Source: an uncultured SAR86 cluster bacterium (GTDB lineage: Bacteria; Pseudomonadota; Gammaproteobacteria; Magnimaribacterales; AG-339-G14). From it: a DNA stretch of 64,000 nucleotides. This document shows, one piece after another, positions 45,029 to 53,233 of the stretch. Under the pieces are notes generated by a model, which ran no database searches, was not told the DNA's origin, and was given only the letters and a program-made list of their open reading frames with translations. How positions within the stretch are numbered: the stretch's first letter is position 1; every line of letters begins with the position of its first letter. A program made the position numbers and the translations under genes. The stretch covers positions 1 to 64,000 of the forward strand of contig CACESE010000006.1 of NCBI GenBank assembly GCA_902562135.1, given 5' to 3'.

Positions 45029-47035
45029 ATGAAATTTTTTTTCGTACCACTATTTTTTTTGTTTCCTTTAATTCTGTCCTCAACGATAGAGGAAGAGATA
45101 ATAGTTACAGAATCAAATTGGCTTTTTTTACCTTCTATTGACCAAATAAATCAAGAGGAAATAGAATTATACAATTCTCATCATTTCAAAGAATTATTGA
45201 ATTTGTCATCAGGCGCTTGGATAAGTCGAGGGTCTGGACAGGAAAGTTTAATTTCATTGAGATCGCCTGTTTTAACGGGATCAGGAGCTTGCGGATCTTT
45301 TCAGATTTTAGAGGATGGAATTCCAATTAGGCCTGCGGGCTTTTGCAATGTAAATAATCTTTTTGAGGTTGCAGAAAACTTATCCTCAGAAATTGAGGTG
45401 GTTAAAGGTCCTTCTAGTTCCATGTTTGGCGGTAACGCTATGCATGGCGTAATAAATGTTAAATCTACAAATATTGACGGAAACAATAATTTAAATTTTC
45501 AAGTAGATAAAAATGAATCAGTGAGAAGTAAATTTCTTTATAAAAGTTTAGAAAATACTGCAGTAGGATTTGAATTAGTAAGTGATAATGGATTCAGGAA
45601 TCATTCTGGATTTGATCATCAAAAAATTATTTTAAAAAACTTTAATAATATTCAAGATTTGTCATTACAAACATTAATTAGTTTTACTAATTTGAACCAA
45701 GAGACTGCAGGCTATATAAATTCATATTTTTATCCCACCAGAATAGAAAATATTAATCCCGAGGCTTATAGAGATGCCAAATCTTTGAGGATTAAGACAG
45801 AAATATCAAGAGGTTTAAAAAAATATAACATTTATTTTACGCCTTATTTAAGATTTAGTTCGATGGAATTTATTCAGCATTATTTGCCTGGAAAGCCTAT
45901 TGAAAAAAATGGCCAGAAAAGTACAGGCCTTACAATCAAGTTATCAGAAATAGAAATAAATGATAATTTTTTTGAAATAGGTAGCCAGGTAGAAATAGCT
46001 TTTATTAATCTAGATCAGTTTCAACCAGATGTATTGAATTCTCCTAATGCTTTTAACAATGCAGTTAGGCCACAGGGTTATCACTATGATTTTGAGGTTG
46101 TAACTAATTTTTTTGCTGGTTTTATTTCTCACGAAATTGAACTCAAGAATAACTACAATTTTTTTTCGAATTTACGTCTAGAATATCTCAATTACGATTA
46201 TGACAATTTAATGTCTGACGGTCGTTTAAAAGACGATGGAACCGCATGCGCTAGAGGCGGGTGTTTTTATTCAAGACCGGCAGATTCTGAATTAAGTTTT
46301 AAGGATTATTCTTATAGACTAGGACTCTCAAAGATTACAAGTATCGGAAATATTTTCCTTCAATTTAGTAAGGGGCATCGTCCTCCCCAGATTAACGAAT
46401 TATTTAGGCTTCAAAAATCTCAGGTTCTTGCAGAGTTAGATTCAGAAAAAATAGACTCAATTGAATTAGCCTTGGAAAATAAAGGAAATGATTTTTTTAA
46501 TAAATTAGTTTTCTATTATTCAAAAAAGAAAAATTACATATTTAAAAATTCTGATTCTAGTATGGTGCTTGGCGGAAAGTCTAGGCATAAAGGAATCGAA
46601 ATTAAAGGGGCAAAAGTTCTGAATAATTCTTTTTCAGTAAAATATGCCCTAAATTTAGCTGGACACTACTATGATTTTACTAACCAAGATATAGGAGTGG
46701 CTTCTGGAAATGAAATTGATACTAGTCCAAATCTTTTTGGTAGCATTTTTATAAATTTTCAAGCTTCGAATAAATTAAATATTGAGATAGAGCAAGAATT
46801 TATGGATGAATATTTTACTGAGCCCTCGAATGCTTATATTTATAAAGGGCACAACTTAACAAATCTTAGAACTTCTTTTGAAATGAGTGATGCCATTAAT
46901 TTAAATCTCAGTATTTTAAATCTTTTTGATAAAGAGTACGCTGAAAGAGCAGACTATTCTTTATTTACTGGAGAAAGATTTTTTCCAGGAATTCCTTTAA
47001 AGTGGCGTTTGGGAATTAACTACAAATTCAATTAA
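45029..47035 (+). CDS. TonB-dependent outer-membrane receptor
   Basis: A 668-residue beta-barrel receptor. A signal peptide covers about residues 1-17 (ending LILSS). The plug domain follows with LLNLSSGAWISRGSGQ, QILEDGIPIRPAGFCNV and EVVKGPSSSMFGGNAMHGVINV. The barrel ends with RTSFEMSDAINLNLSILNLFDKEYAERADY and RLGINYKFN. The plug contains a Cys pair flanking the DGIPIRP loop. It lies immediately before a MATE exporter and the rhodopsin. The ligand is not predictable from sequence alone; siderophore, vitamin or polymer uptake are all possible. Confidence 0.9.
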   Translation: MKFFFVPLFFLFPLILSSTIEEEIIVTESNWLFLPSIDQINQEEIELYNSHHFKELLNLSSGAWISRGSGQESLISLRSPVLTGSGACGSFQILEDGIPIRPAGFCNVNNLFEVAENLSSEIEVVKGPSSSMFGGNAMHGVINVKSTNIDGNNNLNFQVDKNESVRSKFLYKSLENTAVGFELVSDNGFRNHSGFDHQKIILKNFNNIQDLSLQTLISFTNLNQETAGYINSYFYPTRIENINPEAYRDAKSLRIKTEISRGLKKYNIYFTPYLRFSSMEFIQHYLPGKPIEKNGQKSTGLTIKLSEIEINDNFFEIGSQVEIAFINLDQFQPDVLNSPNAFNNAVRPQGYHYDFEVVTNFFAGFISHEIELKNNYNFFSNLRLEYLNYDYDNLMSDGRLKDDGTACARGGCFYSRPADSELSFKDYSYRLGLSKITSIGNIFLQFSKGHRPPQINELFRLQKSQVLAELDSEKIDSIELALENKGNDFFNKLVFYYSKKKNYIFKNSDSSMVLGGKSRHKGIEIKGAKVLNNSFSVKYALNLAGHYYDFTNQDIGVASGNEIDTSPNLFGSIFINFQASNKLNIEIEQEFMDEYFTEPSNAYIYKGHNLTNLRTSFEMSDAINLNLSILNLFDKEYAERADYSLFTGERFFPGIPLKWRLGINYKFN

Positions 47036-47045
47036 AAAATTTTAG

Positions 47046-48416
47046 GTGAGTCATTCTAAAAGCTCTGAAGAGTTAGCTGATAATATTGAAAGCGTTTCTA
47101 GTCCAGAAACCTTATCGATATGGGGATTAGCATGGCCTTCAATTTTGGCAAATATTTTATTTGCTGCAGCAGGAGTAGTTTCTATTAAAGCCGTTGGCGT
47201 TCTTGGAACTGAAGCAGTTGCTGCTGTAGGAACTGGACAGAGAATTTTATTTGTCATTCAATCAATAATTATGGCGGTTTCTACTGGGACTGCTGCACTG
47301 GTGGCTAGAGCTTTTGGTTCCGGTAATTATAAAGAAGCTTCACAGGTACTGTTAGACTCTCTATGGATTGGTTCCGCATTAAGTTTACTTGCATCTTTAT
47401 CAATGTGGTTCTACGGAGAATCAATTATTTCATTCTTTGGTTTAGATCCCGAGTCAAAAAAATTGGCGGTTATTTATATTAAGTACACCATGTTGTTTTC
47501 AATAACTTTTTCTTGCTCATTTATTTTCAGCTCGGCTTTAAGAGCTGCAGGCGACGCTAAAACACCTTTGGCAATTATGATTTTTCAAAATCTTTTAAAT
47601 ATATATTTACTGATTGGTTTGGTTAATGGGCAATTTGGATTTCCAAAATTAGGAGTTTTGGGAGCTTCATATGCGTGGGGTATATCATTTACTGCCGGAA
47701 CGATTATCTATCTGATTCTTTGGCTTTCAAAAAAGACAATTATTCCTGTTCCCAATATAAGGGGCATAATATATGAAAGAGTTAAGTCAATAATTAGAAT
47801 TGCAACTCCTGCCACCTTAGAATCTGGCGTTTTTCAATCGGGGTTACTATTTTACTTCTGGATAATTTCTTTATACGGAACTGCACCCAGCGCTGCATAC
47901 AACATTGGAATAAATATTCTTATGCTGTCTTTCATGATTGGTCAGGGCTTTTCTATCGCTGGAGCAACACTAACTGGACAATTTTTAGGAGCCAATAATC
48001 CAAGAGAAGCAAAGCGAAGTGGTTGGAGATCTGCAGGATTATCGATCATTTCTATGGGCTTTGTTGGACTTTTAATTGCTGTATTTTCTAATGACATATC
48101 AAGATTTCTTGTCGATGATGATGAAGTTGTAAGATTGACAGTAATATTTGTATGGTTTTTAGGCTCTATGCAACCATTGATGGCAATCGAGTTTGCGATA
48201 GGCGGAGCTTTGAGAGGAGCTGGCGACACAAAATCACCATTAGTCATAACTTTAATAGGACTAGTATTCTTTAGGTTATCTATTGCTTTGTTATTTTTAT
48301 TATTTAATTTACCCGTTGAATACATCTTTGCTAGTTTAATGATTGATTATCTTGTTAAAGCAATTTTATTTGCCTATAGGTTTAATTCTGGTAAGTGGAT
48401 AAAAATTAATATATAG
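47046..48416 (+). CDS. MATE-family efflux transporter
   Basis: Cation-antiport multidrug and toxin exporter. About twelve membrane helices over 456 residues in two related halves. It shows SWP-like IWGLAWPSILANILF at the start, GTGQRILFVIQSIIMAVSTGTAALVARAFG, and the second-half counterpart AYNIGINILMLSFMIGQGFSIAGATLTGQFLG, together with SALRAAGDAKTP and GALRGAGDTKSP repeats. GTG start, 10 bp after the TonB receptor, so probably one transcript. The substrate is unknown. Confidence 0.92.
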   Translation: MSHSKSSEELADNIESVSSPETLSIWGLAWPSILANILFAAAGVVSIKAVGVLGTEAVAAVGTGQRILFVIQSIIMAVSTGTAALVARAFGSGNYKEASQVLLDSLWIGSALSLLASLSMWFYGESIISFFGLDPESKKLAVIYIKYTMLFSITFSCSFIFSSALRAAGDAKTPLAIMIFQNLLNIYLLIGLVNGQFGFPKLGVLGASYAWGISFTAGTIIYLILWLSKKTIIPVPNIRGIIYERVKSIIRIATPATLESGVFQSGLLFYFWIISLYGTAPSAAYNIGINILMLSFMIGQGFSIAGATLTGQFLGANNPREAKRSGWRSAGLSIISMGFVGLLIAVFSNDISRFLVDDDEVVRLTVIFVWFLGSMQPLMAIEFAIGGALRGAGDTKSPLVITLIGLVFFRLSIALLFLLFNLPVEYIFASLMIDYLVKAILFAYRFNSGKWIKINI

Positions 48417-48453
48417 CTAATTATTTATATTTTTTGCTTTTTTAATGTATTAT

Positions 48454-48484
48454 TTACGTAATTATTAATAATTATCTGGGAGAG
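48454..48484 (+). promoter_or_regulatory. palindromic proteorhodopsin leader and ribosome binding site
   Basis: A perfect 16-bp palindrome TAATTATTAATAATTA (48459-48474), overlapping an 8-bp palindrome TTACGTAA (48454-48461), precedes the strong site GGGAGAG (48478-48484) located 5 bases before the ATG. The palindrome could be an operator or a weak hairpin; AT-only palindromes also arise by chance. Confidence 0.5.
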
Positions 48485-48489
48485 ATATT

Positions 48490-49191
48490 ATGGAATATGT
48501 TCTAGCTACCAACGATTATGTTGGTATTTCTTTTTGGCTAGCCACAGCTATAATGCTTGCTTCTACTGTATTTTTCTTTATTGAAAGATCTGACGTTAAA
48601 GGTAAGTGGAAAACTTCTTTGACTGTTGCAGGTTTAGTTACTGGTATAGCTTTTTGGCATTATTTGTATATGAGAGACGTATGGGTAATGGTTGGTGATA
48701 CACCTACTGTCTACCGATACATCGATTGGTTAATTACCGTACCTCTACAAATAATTGAATTTTATTTAGTTATTGCTGCTGTTACAGCAATTAGCGCTGC
48801 CATCTTTTGGAAGCTTTTAACTGCATCAATTGTGATGCTTGTTTTTGGTTATCTCGGAGAAACTGGATTAATGGATGTAACTCTTGGTTGGGTGATCGGA
48901 ATGATTGCTTGGCTATACATCATTTATGAAATCTTCTTTGGAGAAACTGCTAAAGCTAATGCCGGAAGTGGAAATGCAGCCAGTCAACAAGCATTTACAA
49001 CAATTAAATGGATTGTGACTGTAGGTTGGGCAATATACCCATTGGGATATGCAATTGGATATTTCGGTGGCGGAGTAGATGCTAATTCATTGAATATTAT
49101 CTACAACTTGGCTGACTTAATTAACAAAACAGCATTTGGTTTAGCTATCTGGGCTGCTGCTAAAGCAGATTCAGAAAGTTCCTACGCTTAA
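48490..49191 (+). CDS. proteorhodopsin, blue-absorbing proton pump
   Basis: Seven-helix retinal protein of 233 residues in the inner membrane that pumps protons on illumination. Key residues are present: the proton acceptor Asp79 in YRYIDWL (equivalent to D97), its His partner H57 in FWHYLYMR (H75), the proton donor Glu90 in QIIEFYL (E108), and the retinal Lys213 in LINKTAF (K231). The spectral-tuning position (105) is Gln87 in VPLQIIE, which in characterised proteorhodopsins gives blue absorption. There is no clear cleavable signal peptide. A strong ribosome binding site precedes it and a strong terminator follows. No blh or carotenoid genes are adjacent. Confidence 0.97.
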   Translation: MEYVLATNDYVGISFWLATAIMLASTVFFFIERSDVKGKWKTSLTVAGLVTGIAFWHYLYMRDVWVMVGDTPTVYRYIDWLITVPLQIIEFYLVIAAVTAISAAIFWKLLTASIVMLVFGYLGETGLMDVTLGWVIGMIAWLYIIYEIFFGETAKANAGSGNAASQQAFTTIKWIVTVGWAIYPLGYAIGYFGGGVDANSLNIIYNLADLINKTAFGLAIWAAAKADSESSYA

Positions 49192-49204
49192 AGGAAAAAA
49201 AACC

Positions 49205-49240
49205 AAAAAAAACTCCGGCATAAAGCCGGAGTTTTTTTTT
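49205..49240 (+). terminator. rho-independent terminator after proteorhodopsin
   Basis: Stem CTCCGGC (49213-49219), loop ATAAA, GCCGGAG (49225-49231), extended by an upstream A-run pairing with the T-run to 49240. Fits a bidirectional A/T-flanked terminator. Confidence 0.95.
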
Positions 49241-49243
49241 GGA

Positions 49244-49276
49244 GCTTCTTGTGAATCTCCCCCGTACACAAGAAGC
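49244..49276. repeat. perfect 10-bp inverted repeat with C-rich loop
   Basis: GCTTCTTGTG (49244-49253) and CACAAGAAGC (49267-49276) pair perfectly around the 13-nt loop AATCTCCCCCGTA. It starts 4 bp after the rhodopsin terminator and is not followed by a T-run, so it is not a normal terminator. It could be the 3' structure of a small RNA, an operator or an anti-SD-like loop (CTCCCCC). No function is assigned. Confidence 0.6.
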
Positions 49277-49404
49277 AATATAAGATATAAAAAAAATCTA
49301 TCAAGGTCAAAACTTTTATTAATTTTTTTTTATTTTGCATTTCATATTTTTTATTTAAAGTAAAGGTTGATTCGGATTTTCATAATATGTAAATTAATAG
49401 GCCT

Positions 49405-49480
49405 GCGATTGTAGCTCAGTTGGTAGAGCGCGACCTTGCCAAGGTCGAGGCCACGGGTTCGAACCCCGTCAATCGCTCCA
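49405..49480 (+). tRNA. tRNA-Gly (GCC)
   Basis: A 76-nt gene with encoded CCA. The acceptor stem is GCGATTG/CAATCGC, the D arm TAGCTCAGTTGGTAGAGC, the anticodon stem CGACC/GGTCG with loop TTGCCAA (anticodon GCC) and the T arm CGGGTTCGAACCCCG. It ends 14 nt before the next protein start. Confidence 0.97.
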
Positions 49481-49494
49481 ATTTCAAAAAAATA

Positions 49495-50424
49495 ATGAAA
49501 CCATTTTTAATTTCTTTATTACTTATCTTTAGTTTCTATTCATATAGCGATGCTTGTGAACATTCTAAGTGGGGAGAAGGTGATGAATTGGGTAATGCGA
49601 ACCTACTTACAAAAGAATTAGTTCTTGAGGCTTCAGATTTAATTAAAACTGGAAAAGTATATAGTTTAGGCTTAGTCATAGATCAGAATACTCCAGCTTA
49701 TCCTCCAAGATCTTTAAGTTTGAGTGTGGTTCAGCCTACCCAACAGTTTGGTAAATTAGGGTTACCCAATGCGACTTACAACGACGACATGTTTCATGGT
49801 TGGTTAGGTATAGGTTCTCAAATTGATGGTCTTGGACACATCGGAGGGACCGATGCAATTTTTTATAATTGTCATGATGGTAAAGAATTTTCTGAAACAA
49901 CCGGGTTAACCAAGTTAGGAATTGAAAAAATTCCTCCAATTGTTACAAGAGGTGTTTTAGTAGACATGGCTAGATTCTTTAAAAAAGATTTTCTAGAGGC
50001 TGGAGAGACTTTCGATGTTGAAGATGTGATTGAAGCTCTTGAACTTCAAGACGTCACAATTGAAGAAGGAGATGTCGTTATATTCCACACTGGTTGGACC
50101 GAAGCAAAATATTTTTCCGATCCTGAATTATGGGGTTCAGGAACGCCAGGGCCTACCGGAGAGGTTTCTTCATTCCTAGCCTCAAAAAATGTTGTTGCAG
50201 CTGGAGCAGATACTTGGTCATATGATGTTGTTCCTCCAATTGATTTAAATGAGCCTTATCCCGGACATCAAATACTTTTAAAAGAAAATGGGATATACAT
50301 CTTAGAAGCTATGAGTACAGGCGAGCTTGCGAAAGATAATGTTTATGAGTTTTTGTTTGTACTAGGTCAGGCTAAGGTTAGGGGAGCGGTTCAAATGATA
50401 ATTAATCCTATAGCTATAAATTAG
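49495..50424 (+). CDS. secreted cyclase-family (kynurenine formamidase-like) protein
   Basis: From ATG 49495 the product has 309 residues with a hydrophobic signal peptide at about 1-20 (FLISLLLIFSFYSYSDA), so it is probably periplasmic. The metal-binding region HGWLGIGSQIDGLGHIG matches the cyclase-family HxGTHxDxxxH pattern in relaxed form, and EGDVVIFHTGWTEAKY is also typical. Family members include kynurenine formamidase and isatin hydrolase, which hydrolyse cyclic or aryl amides with Mn or Zn. The longer frame starts inside tRNA-Gly and is rejected. No ribosome binding site is visible in the 14-nt gap after the tRNA. Convergent with the alternative oxidase gene, overlapping by 4 bp. Confidence 0.82.
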   Translation: MKPFLISLLLIFSFYSYSDACEHSKWGEGDELGNANLLTKELVLEASDLIKTGKVYSLGLVIDQNTPAYPPRSLSLSVVQPTQQFGKLGLPNATYNDDMFHGWLGIGSQIDGLGHIGGTDAIFYNCHDGKEFSETTGLTKLGIEKIPPIVTRGVLVDMARFFKKDFLEAGETFDVEDVIEALELQDVTIEEGDVVIFHTGWTEAKYFSDPELWGSGTPGPTGEVSSFLASKNVVAAGADTWSYDVVPPIDLNEPYPGHQILLKENGIYILEAMSTGELAKDNVYEFLFVLGQAKVRGAVQMIINPIAIN

Positions 50425-51062
50425 ACAGAATCCAAATCATCCGCAATTAAGTGATTTTTATCACGATGCCCAGCTTCATCATTTCTAACTGCAATGACTA
50501 CGTCTCTCAAAGTTGCGTCTTTTGATAAATTCCAATAGTTGATAGCAATTTCAGGAGCTTGGGTATTTTCTATTTGACCTTTATCAATTTCATCTAAATA
50601 TTCGGTATAGGAGATAACAGCCTCTTCTTCAAAATATCCAATCATTCTGTGAGCGGTTCGGTTGAAGAAAATGTATAAAAAAGTATAAAAAGTTCCAAAT
50701 CCTATTTGGGCAAGAAAGATTAAAAATCTTTCGAAAGTTGATGGTTGTGCTATTTCTATAAAAGTCATTAGATGCATTCTTTCATTTTCAGCTTCCTCTA
50801 ACATTTCTCTAATTAAACCATTATCATCTTGCATTCTTCTTAAGGAGCGTAAATGGTGAACTACTCCGGCAACCATTCCTGGGACTGCAGCAACAGTTTC
50901 TAAAACAACTGCTCGGTGACCATATCTTTTTTTAAAAAGGAAATCGGCTGAGTTCCTTAGAAACTTTGTGATCCCAAGGGCAAAGGAATCACTAATGGAT
51001 ATAGGTAACTTGTGTCCAGCTATTTCGTTTTTCATATTTGGAGGTAATTCCTGATTTAACAT
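50421..51062 (-). CDS. aox: alternative oxidase (ubiquinol oxidase, AOX)
   Basis: Di-iron quinol oxidase that reduces oxygen to water without pumping protons. 213 residues, the short bacterial form. Iron-ligand motifs are LETVAAVPGMV (Glu55), EEAENERMHLM (Glu94, His97), GYFEEEAVISYTEY (a Glu near 145-147) and RNDEAGHRDKNH (Glu196, His199). A membrane-associated hydrophobic segment lies near 112-133. AOX is common in plants and fungi but sporadic in bacteria, including marine ones. The upstream gap carries an 11-bp inverted repeat and repeated TATATA elements. Start ATG 51062; a second in-frame ATG at 51035 is possible. Confidence 0.93.
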   Translation of the reverse strand: MLNQELPPNMKNEIAGHKLPISISDSFALGITKFLRNSADFLFKKRYGHRAVVLETVAAVPGMVAGVVHHLRSLRRMQDDNGLIREMLEEAENERMHLMTFIEIAQPSTFERFLIFLAQIGFGTFYTFLYIFFNRTAHRMIGYFEEEAVISYTEYLDEIDKGQIENTQAPEIAINYWNLSKDATLRDVVIAVRNDEAGHRDKNHLIADDLDSV

Positions 51063-51068
51063 GATTGT

Positions 51069-51175
51069 ATTTTATATAAGTGAAAGTTATATAAAATATT
51101 TTCAACCTTTTCTGTTGATATATATATCTAAAAGCTATATATAAAATATTCTCTCTATTAAAAAGATATATAAAA
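51069..51175. promoter_or_regulatory. inverted and direct repeats between aox and enoyl-CoA hydratase
   Basis: A perfect 11-bp inverted repeat ATTTTATATAA (51069-51079) and TTATATAAAAT (51087-51097) lies 7-35 bp upstream of the aox start. Three direct copies of AAAG-N-TATATA-type sequence occur at 51083-51100, 51131-51150 and 51162-51175. The arrangement looks like operator repeats, but the sequence is almost purely A and T, so chance similarity must be considered. Confidence 0.45.
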
Positions 51176-51217
51176 AACCACATTGCTTCAGATAATATAA
51201 ATAAAAAAGGAAAAATT

Positions 51218-52021
51218 ATGAGCGAAGTAGTAAATGAAATTAACGAATCTGGAGTAATGGTGGTTAAGTTAAATAGACCAGAAAGCTTAAATAGTTTGAA
51301 CTATGGTCTTGTTACTGGAGTAATCGAAGCTTTTGATGAAGCATCATCTAATGAAAAAGTTAGGGCAGTTATTCTAACTGGTGAAGGTAGAGGGTTTTGT
51401 TCAGGCGCTGATTTAAGCGGCGGTGGATGGCCAACTGAACCAGAATGGTCTACAGGTGAAATTTCAGCAAAAAACATGGAGTTTTATTTAAATCCAATGA
51501 TAAAAAAAATAGTTAACTGTCCAAAGCCCGTTGTTAACGCCATAAATGGTATTGCCGCCGGAGGAGGAGTAGGTTTGGCTCTGAGTGGAGATATTTTAAT
51601 AGCTGCTAAGTCAGCTAGGTTTAAGTTAGTATTTGGTAAACAACTAGGAATTATTTCTGATGTTGGCGCTTCTTGGTTCGTTCCGAAATTAATTTCCAGA
51701 GCTAGAGCAAACGCTCTTGCTTTACTCGGAGAAGACCTTCATGCCGAGCAAGCAGAAGATTGGGGACTCATTTGGAAAACTTACGAAGATGATTCTTTAA
51801 TGGATGAAGCGATGAGAATTGCTTTACAAATTTCTGATAGTGCAATCGAAGGATTAAAAGCATGCGTCCATGCTCACGACAATGCTTCTAATGTCTCTCT
51901 TGACGAACAATTGGAGTATGAAATTAAAACTCAAAGAGTGCTCTGTGATGAACCAGCATTTAAAGAGGGAGTTTTAGCTTTTTTAGAAAAAAGAAAGCCA
52001 AATTTTAGGAATTTGAAATAG
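51218..52021 (+). CDS. enoyl-CoA hydratase/isomerase family protein
   Basis: Crotonase-fold protein of 267 residues that hydrates or isomerises acyl-CoA. The oxyanion-hole segments are GRGFCSGADLSGGG and NAINGIAAGGGVGLALSGDILIAA. The usual second catalytic Glu position is in the KLGISDVGASWFVPKL-like region, where the expected acid is replaced, reading GIISDVGASW. It may resemble PaaG- or 1,2-epoxyphenylacetyl-CoA isomerase-type members rather than a classical hydratase. AAGGA precedes the ATG. Its 3' end overlaps dapE by 17 bp convergently. Confidence 0.85.
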   Translation: MSEVVNEINESGVMVVKLNRPESLNSLNYGLVTGVIEAFDEASSNEKVRAVILTGEGRGFCSGADLSGGGWPTEPEWSTGEISAKNMEFYLNPMIKKIVNCPKPVVNAINGIAAGGGVGLALSGDILIAAKSARFKLVFGKQLGIISDVGASWFVPKLISRARANALALLGEDLHAEQAEDWGLIWKTYEDDSLMDEAMRIALQISDSAIEGLKACVHAHDNASNVSLDEQLEYEIKTQRVLCDEPAFKEGVLAFLEKRKPNFRNLK

Positions 52022-53141
52022 AGATTTTATTTAATATTTCTAGATAAATTTTACTAAGTTCTTCTAAATCTTTCACAGAAACATTTTCATCAATTTTGTG
52101 AATTGATTCATTTAGAGGTCCTAGCTCAACTATTTCAGCGTCCATAACAGGCATAAATCTTCCATCTGATGTACCGCCCCCGTTATTGATTACAGGTTCC
52201 CTGCCCAAAACCTTTTTTATTGAATCAATCACTAAGTCTACAAAAAAGGTTTTTGTAGTTAAAAATGGAAGCCCACTGAGATTCCATTCAACTTTGTAAT
52301 CAACCTTATGAGAATCTAAAATCTTTTCAAATTCACTTATCAAACCTTCACTAGTTGATTCTGAACAGAATCTAAAATTAAAATCCATTTCTAATTCTCC
52401 GGGCACAATATTTCCAGCTCCAGTTCCAGATTTAATATTGGAGATTTGAAACGAAGTAGGTTGGAAATGATCATTACCAGCATCCCATTTCTTCTCTCTT
52501 AGTTCTGTGATGATGTCGGAAATTAAAAAAATTGGATTAATTATTTTCTCTGGATATGCAATGTGGCCTTGCTTCCCAATAACTTTTAACTTTCCGCTTA
52601 AAGAGCCTCTTCTACCAATTCGAATTGTGTCTCCAACCTTTTCAGAGGATGAAGGTTCTCCGACCAAGCAGTAATCTATTTTTTCTCCTCTTTGAATGAG
52701 TTTATCAAGCAGCACATCTATGAAACCATCAGATGATTCTCCTTCCTCATTACTAGTTAATAAAATAGCTATTCTGAAGTTTTTATCCTCTTTAGTTTTA
52801 ATAAATTCACTGAGGGCTTTTATGAAAGCGCAAATATTCCCTTTCATATCTGCTGCTCCCCGACCAAAAATTTTTCCATCAACTTTTTTTCCAGAAAATG
52901 GAGGATGGGTCCATAATTCTTCTGGCCCTGTCGGCACAACATCGGTATGCCCAAGAAAACAAAATGTAGGACCGTCATTACCGTAAACAGAATAAAGGTT
53001 TTCAACGTTTTTGTAGTCGATTCTTTCAGACTTGAAACCAAGATCAGTCAAAATTGGTTCAATAATATCGAAACATCCTTTATCTCTAGGAGATATAGAC
53101 TCAATTTTTATTAGGTCGGTTATTAAATTTTCAAGGTTCAT
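52005..53141 (-). CDS. dapE: succinyl-diaminopimelate desuccinylase
   Basis: Di-zinc M20 peptidase-family enzyme in lysine and meso-diaminopimelate synthesis. The 378-residue length and motifs are typical: CFLGHTDVVPTGP (zinc His and catalytic Asp), GRGAADMKGNICAF (bridging Asp), LTSNEEGESSDG (catalytic and zinc Glu) and NNGGGTSDGRFM near the C-terminus. Divergent from glcB with a 92-bp gap. Confidence 0.93.
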   Translation of the reverse strand: MNLENLITDLIKIESISPRDKGCFDIIEPILTDLGFKSERIDYKNVENLYSVYGNDGPTFCFLGHTDVVPTGPEELWTHPPFSGKKVDGKIFGRGAADMKGNICAFIKALSEFIKTKEDKNFRIAILLTSNEEGESSDGFIDVLLDKLIQRGEKIDYCLVGEPSSSEKVGDTIRIGRRGSLSGKLKVIGKQGHIAYPEKIINPIFLISDIITELREKKWDAGNDHFQPTSFQISNIKSGTGAGNIVPGELEMDFNFRFCSESTSEGLISEFEKILDSHKVDYKVEWNLSGLPFLTTKTFFVDLVIDSIKKVLGREPVINNGGGTSDGRFMPVMDAEIVELGPLNESIHKIDENVSVKDLEELSKIYLEILNKISISNS

Positions 53142-53233
53142 TTTTTGTAAGTCTAAAACATTTTTAACTATTTATTAAAAAAATTTTTTTTCACTGGTAG
53201 AATATTTTTTTAACTTATAAAAGAAGGGAATAT

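Noticed and set aside
49420-49494. start of the cyclase-family protein inside tRNA-Gly
   Set aside because: The frame would translate tRNA sequence; ATG 49495 gives a proper signal peptide.
51117-51145. TATATA-rich stretch as a possible mobile-element end
   Set aside because: No transposase, target-site duplication or second end is seen; it is better explained as AT-rich promoter DNA.
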